Below the pieces are notes generated by a model. It had not been told where the DNA came from. It worked only from the letters and a program-made list of their open reading frames with translations, and did no database searches. 64,000 nucleotides of DNA, taken from positions 22,840,745 through 22,904,744 of the forward strand of contig NC_136015.1 in the NCBI RefSeq assembly GCF_048128805.1, read 5' to 3'. This DNA is from Centroberyx gerrardi (taxonomy: Eukaryota > Chordata > Actinopteri > Beryciformes > Berycidae). Below, piece by piece: positions 1 through 13,212 of the stretch. The translations under genes were made by a program, and so were the position numbers. The number at the start of each line of letters is the position of its first letter. The stretch's first letter is position 1.

Positions 1-24
1 TGACAGGTGATACTGAATGTGTTG

Positions 25-1133
25 CAGATTGGAGTTTTAGTTACACAAACTTTTCTTGGAAGCAGAGCTGCAGAAATAATGTGATTGGTTGAGGTTAACC
101 TCAGTGGGCGGAGCCAAAGAACCACAGTTTTTCTGGGTAGGTAACATTAGACTGAAGCCCAGTGAAAAGGGGATAAGAGAGGAGGAAGCTAATATTATGC
201 AACACTGAGTTATCTAGGTTAGCTAGTTAGTCTAGCTGGCCTTCCAAGTTCAAACAAGGCGACAGTTAACATGTCGCTTCCCACGAATGATGCAGCCCCA
301 CTCTGGGCCAATCAGTAACAAGTAAACACACATTGTAGCGCCTCATTTAGGCAAATCAGTTCATTCCCTTAAAGGGTAACTTATGTATTTTTCAACCTGG
401 ACCCTATTTTCTCCATCTTTTTGTGTCTAAGTGACTAAAGGGGACAACAATTTTTGAAATTGGTCCAGTACTGAGCGAGATCACTTCAGCCGGCAGCCGC
501 GAAACGAGCTGCAATGTAATCCGACGGTCCGATCCGTCAATGTACGTCCACTAAAAGTGCTTGTTTTTGCCACTGACAGGCTCAGATTGTTATTATAAGT
601 GTCTGACAACATTATGGAAAGGACCCTACAGAGAAATGAAACGTTTTTCTTTACCTTTCGCTTGATCCGGTCTGTTTGTTATTGTGTGTAACCAAGTCTT
701 ATAGGGAAAATACCGAAGTTACCCTTTAAGTTTTGTGAAAATCCGATCTATGGCATCTGAGATATTGTGAGTGACGTACAGACAATTAGACCAATATTGT
801 AGCATCCCCCTTTTAACAATCAGTGTAGATTTGAAAATGCTGAAAGACAGCAATGACACGCATAATTCCCCAAAGTTTTGTCAAAATCCAATCAGTGGCA
901 TCTGAGAAACTGTGTGTGACAGACGGACAGAAGGATGAATCTGCTGACCCATAGTCCCTCTCCTGATTTCATCATGGGGGACAACAAGCCATACTAGCCT
1001 ATGGTCTTTATATTTTTTTAGATATTTTGACCAGAGTTCCTTCTTTGCCATTCAGGTTAGCCAGTTTGCTAACTTGTGCTCTGAACTGAGGTTTAATGTA
1101 ACCAGTAAGAGAGATAAGATGTTTGTACGGCGA
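25..1133. mobile_element. Foldback DNA element, diverged copy carrying internal insertions
   Basis: The left arm (from CAGATTGGAG at 25 to about 250) and a degraded right arm (about 1035-1133, inverted) match the arms of the better-kept element at 49555-50020, including the phrases GGTTAACCTCAGTGGGCGG and AACATTAGACTGAAGCCC. The middle holds a TTAA-flanked MITE (369-729) and copies of an about 120-bp unit also seen near 36.2-36.6 kb. Confidence 0.55.
369..729. mobile_element. Kolobok-like MITE with TTAA target site
   Basis: Bounded by TTAA on both sides with inverted ends: AGGGTAACTTatGTATTTTT at the left and its near-exact complement at the right. A TTAA duplication together with RRG-type ends fits Kolobok better than piggyBac. 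No ORF, so non-autonomous. It lies within the foldback element at 25-1133, which makes it a younger insertion. Confidence 0.7.
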
Positions 1134-1839
1134 AGCCTCTGCATGCTGCTGGCTGGTTTGTTCCTCTCTGGTTTGTTTGTTCAACCGTTTGTTCACACCT
1201 GGACTTCAGCTCTCCGTTTCCCAGGCTGAGACCGGAGCTCGGCTGGCTACTGTAAGATCTGACTGCCAGAAAACATTTGATCTTTGACGCTCCCGGCTTC
1301 TGTGGAAAAAGGAAAGTCAGCAACAGTTGGAAACTGAGAGGAGAGTGAGGTCAGAGAGAGAGAGAGAGAGAGAGTGACAGAGAGAGAGAGGGAGAGAGCG
1401 CTGTCCAATAAAAACTGTTTGAGTCGTAAATAACCAGACGAGGGAAAACAAAACTATACCTCTCTATGTCTATGTGAGGATGTAAATGTCCATGCACCTT
1501 CCTTAAAAAGAAATCTAGCACAGAATGAGAATCACATTTATTTTCTGTGTCTTGAGCAGAGCTAGAACTATTAATTGAACTAATTGCCTACCAATTCTAT
1601 AATATACTTCCCCCATTGGCTTCCATTCAAACCATAATGTGATCTGCAGCATTACAGAAAGATGGAATAAGCCCAGTAGTGCAGATGAGGCCTTTTTGTC
1701 ATCTGATCTCCCTCTCTGCCTGCTTCTGATGCCCCAATGACAACTATACATATATCATCTACACACACACACACACACACAGACCCATATTCAAGTGTAT
1801 GCACACATGCACACACACACACACACGCACACAAACACT

Positions 1840-1964
1840 TAAAAACGAAACCTGGGTATTTGCAAATACTTTTTTATGGTTTGGTCTAGTCTGCCTAGGG
1901 GCCAGATGGGTGAGGTTTTTGAGGTACGACAAGACACAAGTGCAGGACACACACACACACACAC

Positions 1965-2002
<38 letters not shown>

Positions 2003-2277
2003 CACCTAAATCACCCAGTCAAGCTGCTGCTTCAGGTTTCTCCTAATCCTGATAATTTATGAAGCAAAAACCGATCATAGAAGGAATGCCTCTAACCTTT
2101 GACCTTTGACACAACACTCTCATCTACGCACACCACACACACATACAATTATATCCACACACACACTTGAAAACACAACACTTGAAAACGAAACCTGGGC
2201 TAAAAGGTATTTGCAAATAATTTTTATGGTTTGGTTTAGTCGACCTAGGGGCCAGATGGCTGAGGTTTTCTAGGTAC

Positions 2278-2310
<33 letters not shown>

Positions 2311-2480
2311 GCATATTCACACACACCGACACTCGTAACCCCTTTGACACACACAAATCCACCTAAATCACCCAGTCAAGCTGCTGGTTCAGGTTTCTCC
2401 TGACAGTCCTGATCATTTATGACACAAAAACTGATCACACAAGGAACGCCTCTAACCTTTGACCTTTGACACTTTGCAGC
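1840..2480. repeat. Tandem duplication of an about 330-bp segment
   Basis: Two copies, about 1840-2110 and 2180-2475, share the same order of words: cgaaacctgggt, atttgcaaata, atggtttggt, cctaggggccagatgg, an AC tract, ccacctaaatcacccagtc, caggtttctcct and cctctaacctttgacc. They differ mainly in AC length and small indels. Confidence 0.75.
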
Positions 2481-2640
2481 ACCTTTGACACTTTGCAGCA
2501 ACGCCTCCTAAATCACCCTAATCACCCCGTGTGTCTCTGACCCTGTGTGTTCTGTTTGCAGCTGTTTCCCCCCTTCTTCTTTACGTGTGTGTGTGTGTCT
2601 GGGTGTGTTGTGTGTGTGTACGCGGCTTCCTCTCTCTCCT

Positions 2641-3228
2641 CCTCTCTGACTCCAGGTCAGTGTTCTACCTGGCAGTGACGGGTGCTGCCCTGGCTCTTCG
2701 TCGTCAGTGCTGCCTTGCTCTTCCTTTCCGCTGCTCCCTCCTGGACGCTGCTGCCCTCGCTCCTTTACTGCTGGCCTCAGCCCCCCCCCACCGCCGCATG
2801 CTCCTCCCCTTCTTTTGTCTCTCTCTGTTTTCTCTTGTCATCATTGTTGCCCATGACTCTGTCAATGTTTTGCCCGGCACCTATTGCACGCTAAGCCGTC
2901 CCGGGGGGGGATCCCTATCTGCCTCAGCCCGCCCAAGGTTTCTTCCAAATTTTTTCCTGGGAGTTTTTCCTTGTGTGCATTTAGGGTCTAAGGCTGGGGT
3001 GCCGGGTAGGTTAGGCTGTATAGAATAGGTAGATTGTTTGTCTCGCTAAATCTGCTCCTACCTACCTTGTGTTTTTCATCATGCTGTCCTACAAAATTTT
3101 GTTTACCACTGATTGTGTTTAGTTAGACCTAGCTAGACACACTCTCTGTAAAGCCCTCTGAGACATGCTTGTGATAAAGGGCTATATAAATAAATAAATA
3201 AATAAATAAATAAAATAAATAAATAAAC
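2641..3228 (+). mobile_element. Retroposon (LINE/SINE 3' end) with AAAT tail
   Basis: Ends with the fish retroposon signature of a short self-complementary tail (gtaaagccctctgagac ... gataaagggctatataaa) followed by an AAAT microsatellite (about 3187-3228). A shorter fragment of the same tail type lies at 11965-12004. The body has no convincing coding sequence. Confidence 0.55.
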
Positions 3229-3240
3229 TAACAGCGTCGT

Positions 3241-3679
3241 ACGGTATGTCAGCTATACGTAAACTCGCAAATCATTCCGTGGGCCAGCAGCATGGAGTGA
3301 CTTGGACGTTAAAAAGAGTAAAAATGAGGTAAAAATAAAGTAGAAACGGATTCTCGATGCTACGAAGCGTCACAGTTGAGATGAAGAGATCAGCAGCCAG
3401 GAGGATCGACTCCAGGTTTTCACGTGAACCGTACCGAGCCAAAAGTCATGAATTGGTGAGCTCGTTAAGGGCAGTTTGGTTATGGTGTCACACATGGGGC
3501 AGGTGTGTGCATGTGCGTGTGTGTGTGTGCGCGTGTGTGTGTGTGTGTGTGTTTGGCGAGGGTGAGAGCATTCGCTGCCCGGGGGCCGATAAACTATTCC
3601 GATCCCGACTCCACTCCTGACATTTCACCTGATATGTGTCGTTAGCGGTATGTGCTTGGAGTATGCCAGGGTTGTGTAA

Positions 3680-3714
<35 letters not shown>

Positions 3715-6439
3715 TGGGTGTGTGCGTGTGTATGTGTTTATGTGTCTGTGAGAATGGGAGAGAGAGGGAGAGAGTGAAGGATGGAAGCTGACAGTGGAGG
3801 AGAGATAATAAGCTTAAGAAAACAAAAATAAAACAAAGAGAATATGTGATTTTTTTTTCACGTCGTTCTCCCCCCATATTTGTAATTTTTCTAAGTTCAT
3901 CACATCTCATGAGTCTTTCTCCCTCTGCCAACTTTACTTTGGTACGTTCTGCCTTTCATACGCTGAGCTGACAATGACAGACTGATTGTGTTGTGCTAAA
4001 CTAGCAGATGAAGATGGAAAAGCACCAGAGCAGAAATGCAAAAGTGGAAAACTAAGATGGCAGATGAGACCAAACGCCACAAACTGATTCATTCATTTGG
4101 TCTCACTAGAGCTGAATTTGTCAGTTCTGCTAACAGCAAGATACAGCCGTGTAACATAGCTGGTATTCTAGATATTATGCTGCCTTCAGGTGCTGCCGAA
4201 AATTTGAATAAGTACAAATTGAGTGTACATAAACAATATAAAGAAGGAAGTAAAGATGACAGGGAACGTCTGGATTTTCTATGATGCCAAAGTTAAGAAG
4301 ATGTGACTTTTACTGACAGAAAAAGAAAAACAAACTGATGAGCTTGGATATATATGGTTCAATCTGACTTCTTTTTTTAATCAAAATTTAGTTATCCAAT
4401 TTGTTACTTTATGCTTGTATGGAGTTAAAAAAAAAACAGAATGGTGGTTAAATATTTTAAAATGATATAAAGTTCATAACAGTTTTGCCAGCCATGCTTA
4501 ATATCTCAGAACTGCACTCCACCCAGATAGAAACTTAGATTTCCAAGATCACAAATTGATGGCAAAGTGATTTTTTTTTACTATTTTTTAAATTAAAATG
4601 TATCATATCATCTAATATGTAACATGCCAACTTTATTTTAAAGATTCTAAAAAAACACGTTATATCTCTAATAACAAATTGTTCTACACATGTCCATGTT
4701 GTTAGGGTCAAATTTCCAGGGTCGTTTTTTTCATCCCAGTCCTAGAAAACAAAGTTGTTTGTTTATCGCAGGTCACATGAGTTGAAGTTTGTCTCTTGTC
4801 CTGGCAGAAGGTTTTATTGAGAGATCAAGATTATGAGTGTGGAGGACTAACAGTTTTATTGGACACACGTGGCAAACCTCCCAGGGCCGGTGGTCACACA
4901 AGGCTTACTTACTAATATTAGAATGACTTTTTTACAGGATTAAGGACAGGCTCCTCTGCCAGCGACATGTTAATTACTGAGAGTGAAGGAAGGCTGAAAG
5001 GAGACGAACAGGAGATGATGCTCAGCCAGCAGCGACACACACATGATAGCTTCAGGTACCCAGGTTTTCAACATGTTATTCTGCCCTTTTTTCACTCTTT
5101 ATGAAAAGGGAAAGCCCAGCTACACCCTCTTGCAATCAAAGGCCTTTTGTGACCAGGATCTGATACAGGATAAGGAGTGGACAAAGACAACCCAGCAAAC
5201 ATCTGGACAACCAGGGCCTCGTTCAAAGCTTGTACCGTTTTGCTACGGTGAAAAATGTTTTCCAGGTTTTGCTCCCAATGGTTTTGCGACGGCTTTTGAG
5301 GTACCGTGATTCTGCATTTTCATTGGTTACGTACAAAGTTGAACTTGCAATATAAAGAAAAACTGGACCTTCACACATGTAGTATGTAGACATGTATGTA
5401 TATGTATAGATATAATTCTATGTATTTATTTTTATTTGTTTATTTATTATTTCTTCTCTTAATGTTACATATTTGAAAAAGCGTAAAGCCAACACAAATA
5501 TGTAATGTATGGTCGATGGTGCTTCAATAAAATATATCTGGAAAAAAACACGTAAATGCAGCGCCATTTAGCAGCCGACTTGGAACACCCAGATGTCGGA
5601 TGTTCCCATCAGCACCTGAACGCATCATTACACCTCGTCTGGATCCCAAGAGGAAAATAGTCTGTCTTGGGTTCACGTGGTTCCACTGCTGCAGGCTCTG
5701 AATGTGTCACATCTCAACACCGGGCCAAATCAAAAATGTACTGTCTGTTAATTTTATGAAGTGCTGATGTAGCTTTGGAAGTCGCATGCTAAACTAAGAT
5801 TAGAGACGATGACCTAAGTGTGTTGGCTGTCCAGCCTGTCTGTCTGCCTGTCTGTCTGCCTGTCTGTCTGCCTGTCTGACAGACTCACACCTCCTGACTA
5901 GGTGATAAAGCGACAATACTGAATTTTGTAGTGAAATTTGAGTTTTCTGTGGCGAGGCTACTCTGTAGTTTACATTTGAGTTACGGACTGAACCTTTAAA
6001 TCCGACTCCTCGTCCCTCCGGTGTTGATGGATGGACTGGGAGAGTTCTTTGGACTGAGAAGCAACGCTCGCATGTGTATCGAGTTTATCGAAAGTCCTGC
6101 GTTTCACTGCAGTTTGGCTGTGAAGCAGATCCATCAGATCAGCCTGACAAGTGAAATGTTGTTTTGGAAGGAACAGGCGCTCAGTTTGGGTTACAGGACA
6201 GGCTGGGAGACCTGGATTGAAGTCCTTATACTGAGTTATCACAGTTTCACACACACACACATCATCATCATCATCATCATCACACAAATGCACGTGTCAA
6301 GTGCATACAGCACATTCAGTACAAGTTTGCACACACACATACAAACACACAGACATGGAGCACACAAACACACTTGCAAATAAGCGCACAAACACACATT
6401 TCATACAAATCCATCTGCACAAGTCAAATACACAAGCAG

Positions 6440-6478
<39 letters not shown>

Positions 6479-8437
6479 TCCAGCCTGTTCCAGCCTACAG
6501 ATGATGTCACATGTCCTAACCCTAACCCGGGTAACAAGGAAACCAGAGAAAGACGAACGTCGTCTGTGATGAAACTCAGCGGGAGGTGAAGCCGCCGCTG
6601 GTTCCTCCATCCAGCTGACTCTGCTCTCTGTTTCTGTCTGTCAGCAGAGCTACCACCTCACACTATGAACCCTCTCTCTCTGTCCTTCCTGATCATCTTG
6701 CCTCTTTCTACTGAGTTTCTACTCTACTAGTTAGGATCCAGGTGACAGCTGTATGTTAAAAGTTAAAATTATATTTCCCCCACAGATCACCTGTCAATCA
6801 AACAGTGTGTCCAGTCCTGTGACGTCTTTTTCCGTGGATTTTCTGTTGATGCAGTTCGAGTTTCTCTTTTCTCTGTCTGTTCAGCCATGGTGGCTATCAC
6901 TGCTCATGCTAACTACCCAGTTCTTCTTCTTCTGTTTATTCCAAACAAACCAGAAATGTAAAACGCATCACTTCCTGTGCGGCAGAGGATTTTTCCCAGG
7001 AAAGAGCTACCAGACACCGGCTGTTTAGAACAGACAGTGGAAAAGCTTTCATCAACTGGATATAGATTGGATCACTATCAATCGGCGATAGAGATTGGTA
7101 AACATCAATTATTTATATGAAAATGTTGTGGATTAGCCTATTAGTTTAATTTTTTTCTACCTATCTATATAGTTTTGTTTGGTTTTAGAGGTTGAAAAGA
7201 CAAAGGCAAAACTAGATGAAGTAGAGGAAGGAGGTGAAGTAGGAAGCAGGAGGATGAGGGGGAATAGGAGACACAGCTTGTATCTTAATATCTATCGCCT
7301 CAAACAGCCCAAAACATCTGGTGGCCAAACAACAACCTGCCTTTCCTCTCACATCAGCAGCTAACTGGCTGCTTGGAAACAAAGGAACGTAAAGTGAAAG
7401 CTAATCCTGTTTATTTTAGTTTCAGTCACCTCCTCATCTCTGGCCAATGCAAGTGAATGTGATGTGAAACCATTACTCCAAATTTTACATGCAAGACAAT
7501 CCATCTCTTCAATAGCTAACAGTAGGAATAGTAATATAACTGTTTGAAGTGACTGGTATGTGATTTATTCAAACTTTGCATCTTTTGCAGCTATTAGTGA
7601 TATTGAAATAAGTAATCTAAGTATTTAAAATAGGGACAAGACGAAACACATCCTTTGAAAGGATTTATTGCCTCTTTCTCATGAAATTGGTCATAAATCA
7701 AAAGTGTTAGTCCAGTGATTTTACAGCCAGTGTGGAATGAGTGAGAAATGGGAGACACTTTTATCCTGTAGCCAGCACTATGAGCAATGTAAACACAACA
7801 GACACAGATCAACAGATCATATCAATCACCCCAATATCTTACGCCAGTTAAATTCATATTGTCAATGTCAGTTAATGTGATTTCATCACACCGAAACTCA
7901 AAGTCTATGAAAACAAATTAATTCACAGTCAAGGAATAATGTCAACTTATGACAATTCATAAGTAAAAAATCCTGTAAACACCGTCGAAATTCAAAATCA
8001 GCCAAAGCATTTTCAGCACAACATTAACATTTCATTTGCTGCAATAAAGACATTCATCAGACAAAGTAAGACAATCATTAGGTTTCGTTTTCCCGCTCTC
8101 CCGAGGCGGAGGCGTTTGGATCTCCAGCGGTGCGAGGAAAGCCCACAGGGTTCAGTAGAGGAGCAGTAGAACTTCATCTTAAATAGAATCTGAGACTAAC
8201 TGGACGGGTGGGGATGACCAGTCACTGAATATTATACTGAATTCACTTCCAAATACTGTCCTGTGATTGTCTACACCTTCTGCCACTCACTGTATTATCC
8301 TGTGTCTAACCCCACCCACCTGGCACTCCAAGCAGATAAAAAAAGAAACACACCAAGAACTGTTTGCAAAGACTCTCTGACCCGTGTCTGATCTGACCAG
8401 GAGCTCAAACCCACTGCCTACATCTCAAACTGCTGCA
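3241..8437. other. Non-coding interval with simple repeats
   Basis: GT tracts at about 3515-3551 and 3681-3709, a GTCTGTCTGCCT repeat at about 5830-5880, a CAT tract near 6262, and an AC tract at about 6443-6474. The longest ORFs are AC-repeat frames or an 82-codon frame at 4036-4284 with no recognisable homology. No splice-bounded exon was found. Confidence 0.5.
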
Positions 8438-8445
8438 CTGCTTAT

Positions 8446-8983
8446 CAGGGACGGGATCAATTCATGAATGAACTCATCAATTCCAATTCAACTGAGGAAC
8501 TGGAATTGGAATTTGAAAAAACCTACAGGAAAAAGAACTGGAATTGAATAGGAATTTCAAGAACTTCTGTGAAATTCCATGATTTTTTTGTTTTTTTCTT
8601 ACCACATATCTGAGATTACACATAGTGTAATATATTATCAATACTGAATATCATAAAAGGTTAAAGGTTCCTTTCAGGCGGCATTTGATGCAGAACATGT
8701 AATGGTAATCCATACATTATGACTGAATGTATTTGATTTGTTGAATTGTCTTTTATTTGATTCATAATGTTTTGATTTATAATGTTTAGCAAGTTGAGAC
8801 AAACTCTCTTAGAAGTGGAATTTGATGGAATTTAATGGAATTCAGTTCTGTCTCCTGTCATTCCAATTCAATTCACATTCTGTCTCCTTACAGCTGCATG
8901 GTGACATTCACATTCACACTGCAGGAACTGAACTAGAATTTCCCATGCATTCTCTATTCAGTTCATGAATGGCCCCGACCCTT
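8446..8983. mobile_element. hAT-type non-autonomous transposon with perfect 8-bp target duplication
   Basis: Flanked by ctgcttat at 8438-8445 and 8984-8991. The ends are inverted: CAGGGACGGG...ATTCATGAAT at the left against complementary ATTCATGAA...CCCGACCCTT at the right (last base mutated). The interior is rich in GAATTCCAATT-like words and has no ORF. An 8-bp duplication with CAGGG ends is diagnostic of hAT. Confidence 0.85.
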
Positions 8984-9691
8984 CTGCTTATAGACGACTA
9001 TTCTTACATTTAAATACAGTGCGTCCATCAGTCTACTGACGGTCAGTGTCACCTGTATCTGTGTGAGAAATGGGTCATGGCTCCACAGGCAGGGGGTTGT
9101 GGGTAACCACAGGCCGCAGGTTAGGTGCAGCTATTTTTGTCCATCAGAAAAGGAGGTAAAGTGAAGCGTGTGCACTTCTGTAGAAATCATGCTCCTTCCA
9201 CTGTGTGAACTGTGTTCCGATCGATCGATCAGCCGAGTCCGTTTCAAAGCGGAGAGTCTGCCTGGGTGAAGACAGCAGCACATTGGTCATGATGACGGTG
9301 TGTTGAAGGTGATTAAAGTGGAAGGATTCAGAGAGGGTTTGACATGCTGCCCGTTTCATTTTCACATCCCATAAAGCAAAGCTGATCTGACCTTTTTAAG
9401 TTGCATTTTTTAACCCACTTACATTATCATTTTGTAAAATCTGACTTAAGCCACGTATAAAGTCCTAATTGTGAAGGCAGCTCATTTACATAATTAATTT
9501 CTGTCCAAAACGTCAGACAGAACCATACAATTTTGAGTCTCAATGTGCATCCAGCCTGCGGACAAGGCTTTGCCCCCCCACCACCATTCACAGTGTGAAG
9601 ATGGAAATAAACTCATCAGGGGCCAAAACGTTTTCATTCCCATTACAAAACGCCCCTCTGCAGAGAAAAAAGCTTCTCTCAAGGGAAAGAC

Positions 9692-9990
9692 GCTCTGCAA
9701 AAACTCTCCACCTTAACAAGTCATTTCATCCCATATTCAGTCTTAAATAAATCTGCCAATGAGGTAAAAGGATTTCATGCATTTCCAGTGCAGTTTCTCG
9801 TTTTAGGAATTATACTGAAGTGTAAATATATTTAAATTAGGCAAATCACAACCCATGATTCAAGATAATGTCACCTGATTCAGGAAAATTATTGAAAATT
9901 AGCTCAATTTAAGTTGAAACAAGTGACATTCTCTCCCCACCGGTGGATTCAGAAAAATAAGACTAAAAAACTACATTAGATGAAACAATA
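9692..9990. mobile_element. Diverged MITE related to the one at 27213-27611
   Basis: Starts with CTCTGCAAAAACTC and contains the same ordered words (agtcttaaataa, ctgccaatg, ttgaaacaagtgacattctc, aataagactaaa). The right terminus is decayed. It lies downstream of the NECAP stop codon and may be in its 3' UTR. Confidence 0.45.
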
Positions 9991-10547
9991 TGCTTGGTGC
10001 CATATAGTTTACAGAAGCCTTCAAATAAGCCGAGCCATTCGCTTTGTCCACATTAGTCACAGTAGGTTACAAAAAGCATTGGTACCCTCCAAAACCTCTA
10101 TTGTTGAGATGTAGCGCTCTGTCCTGCCTGAGGGGGGGCGCTGTTCAGATCAGATCAAAGATGAGGCGCTGTTCAGGGAGACGCCCACCGGGGGGCGCCG
10201 CTGACAAATAAAGCAGGAACACCTGCTGCTCGGGACGTCACACATTAGCCCTTAGATGTTATTGGAAATATCATGTCATGGCTTTCACACAGTAATGGAT
10301 CGTTTCCTCTCATGAAAGAACTAGAATACTGAGTTACATGATGTCATGGATAGGCTTTGCTTTGACGATGAGCATTCTAGAACTGTGTGGGGTTCTACTG
10401 CTTTGGGATCAGGAAGGGGGAGGAGGAGGAGGAGGGGGGGGGTACTTTGAGTGATGCACAGGAAGCTACGGTTCTGGTCAGCGGTGACGGACAGATGCAG
10501 GGTGAAGAGACGGAAAGCACTGCGGATGTCGGCTGAAGAGACGCAGC

Positions 10548-13144
10548 TCAGAACTGGATCCAGTTTGTAGTGTTCTGTGGTCGGGCTGGAGGAGGGAGTG
10601 AGCTGGAGACAGGAAACACTACATCAACACAGCTTACTTATACTTTTGTGACACAATCATGAACCAGTTTTTGTTCTTTTTAAGCACTGACATAATGTTG
10701 TCATTCATGAAGACAGAACAATAAACGCTCCTCTGCTGTGAACAGCCTGTTATTATAAGACAACACTTTGCTCCACTACAGTGTTTTCAAAGTCAGACCC
10801 AAAAAAGGGCAGCAATGTTGTAGATAATGTGCCCAAACTACAAAATTGTAAGTTTCCCAAAACCTTAAACTCAAAAACCAAATCTTTAATTTGGATAGTT
10901 TGTCCTTCTGTTAAATATGCAATATCACATACAATATATAATGCTACAATACAGAATGAGAGTAGAGATGCAGGACATGAACTTGGTCCAATCCAAAGTT
11001 TAGTTCAATTGAAATCTCTATTAGAAGAAACATCTGTATCTAGCAAGAAAATGTAACCCCAGACTGTGACATCAGTCCAGTGATGCAATGTTTTAAACTG
11101 GACTCTTGACTGTATTTGACGTCCTGTTGTCCCTCTACCAGGTGTGACATCAGTGTGTCTGTGCACCGCTGCCACTCGGGCAAATTCCTGCACATGAATG
11201 TATATATGAATAAATCTATTTTGAAAGGAAATGAGTCGTCTACCTTGCAGGAGTGGAGAAGTCTCCCCAGAGATCTGAACTCGGGTTCGACTGAACCACT
11301 GTGTTCGAGTTACTACTGTCCAGCTCCAGCAGGCAGCCTGGGAGACAACAGAGAGAGAGAGAGAGAGAGAAAAGGAAGAAAAGAAAAGAAAAAAGAGACG
11401 AGAGATGGGAAAAGAGTCAAAGAAATATAGAACAAACCAAAATTAGCTTACAAACTGACACACATTTCACTGATTTTCTGCAGCCCAAGGCTCAGACACT
11501 GAATAGTCATTTAACAGCCATCCATTAAGAGAGAGGTTAATAAAGTAGGTCGCTGCTGTAGGTTAAAGCAGCATTAGGCAAGATTTTTATGGAAAAATGC
11601 ACCTGTCTTATCAGCCTAAATCACAAAGTTGGGGTGCAACAGGGAAGAGCGTCCCATCCCCACTAATTGATTCCCAAAATTAATTCTGGTGTCGGATAGA
11701 GTGAAATACAAAATCCTCCTAAACAGCAACAAGTGAGCGCTCCATCCAGAGAAAGATGGACTCACCAGTGATGGTTCAACCTCTTCTTTTTACAGGCCTC
11801 TTTATCATAATGTGGTTTGTAAATGTTTGATGTTGCATATGTTTAACTTTATATATGTGTATGACTGTGCTACTTTAAGATAGCTTTTAAGGGTTTGACT
11901 CTTCATAAAGTTGTTTTGTTACCATGTGTCCTTTTATGTCTTTTCTTTGTTTTTATTCTCTCTTTGTGAAGCGCTTTGTAAACTGTTGCTATATAAATAA
12001 AGTTTTACTTACTCTTCACCACCTCCACCTCCACCAGACACTTAGAAGAAATAATTTAGGTCTGAGGAGGACAAGATGCAAAGTTGCCTAGTGCAGTTTT
12101 AAACTCTGACTGACAGTGCCATCTACCTGTTGCGCTGCCGCCCGTCTGGGGGACTGTATTGTGATTGGATGAGCCCGACAAGGGGGGCGGCGCTATCTTG
12201 CCTCCAGGTGGCGGTGGGAGGAGTCCGAACCCACCTGACCCCTGTGGGCGGGGCTTATCCCTCTTTTTACCTTGCTAGAGACAGAGAAAAGAAGAACGAA
12301 GAAGCAGTTGAGAAGAATAGAAAAGCAACTCAGATGAGCAGGAAGGTTTTTCAGGGAAGTTCACAATGTACGTACATTCTTACCTTTAGCACTCGGTTAT
12401 CTTTAGATCAAATTCTGAATTAAAACACAGCTGAAAAAAGTTGAAAATATTCCTGAGTCCTTGCAGGCAGTCACTAAGCAAGAGGCTCATTCCAATGTGA
12501 TTTAGACACATGTAAGTTGACATCAGGAGTGCATTTTTTGCAGTTGTTCACAGGTGAAATGTCACAAACTTGTACTATGAACAAAAGTGTCTACTGAGCA
12601 GGAGAGCATTAACTTGATCTTGAGTGTATTAACAAGAGCAAAATGATGACCCTGTTCTTCTGAGGAGCACATGTGGTCCAGGATTGAAACATTTTGGATG
12701 ACAGGAAAAAAAAAAAATTACAAGTGATTTGTGAACATGGACGTCCCAGCTTTGCATCTCAAGTTGCACATGTGCTCCATTTTTAGTTTTATAGAGGCTG
12801 TAAAGTTATTTTTAGGGGCCTACTGAAGCCGTAGCATTATAGGAGTCCCATCATGTCTTTTCAAATTTATAAATCACAACTCCTGGGCCAATGTTTGTCC
12901 TTTATGAAAGCGCTGATCTAGGAACATCACTGTTTATATCATTCCCAGATTGTCTCATTTTATTCTGATTATGATGGTTATGAAAACTGATTCAGGATCA
13001 GCCACTTTCTAACATCATCTCTGGTTCTTACCCCAATGTTGAGTGTGATGGTCTGTCCCTCTTTAAAACCCAAGTCCAGTTTTGGTCCTGAATCCCCCAG
13101 CTGGGCGTTTTTACTGATTTCATTCTCCTGTTTCACCCATCTGT

Positions 13145-13212
<68 letters not shown>

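Noticed and set aside
1759-2062. HTHTHT/CVCVCV open frames
   Set aside because: AC/GT microsatellites read in frame; the same applies to similar frames across the window.
4036-4284. 82-codon frame (MQKWKTKMADETKRH...)
   Set aside because: No recognisable family, no splice signals, ordinary length for chance in AT-rich DNA.
6513-6530. Telomere-like CCTAACCC units (also near 21345-21360)
   Set aside because: Only two to three units each; too short to claim an interstitial telomere or fusion site.
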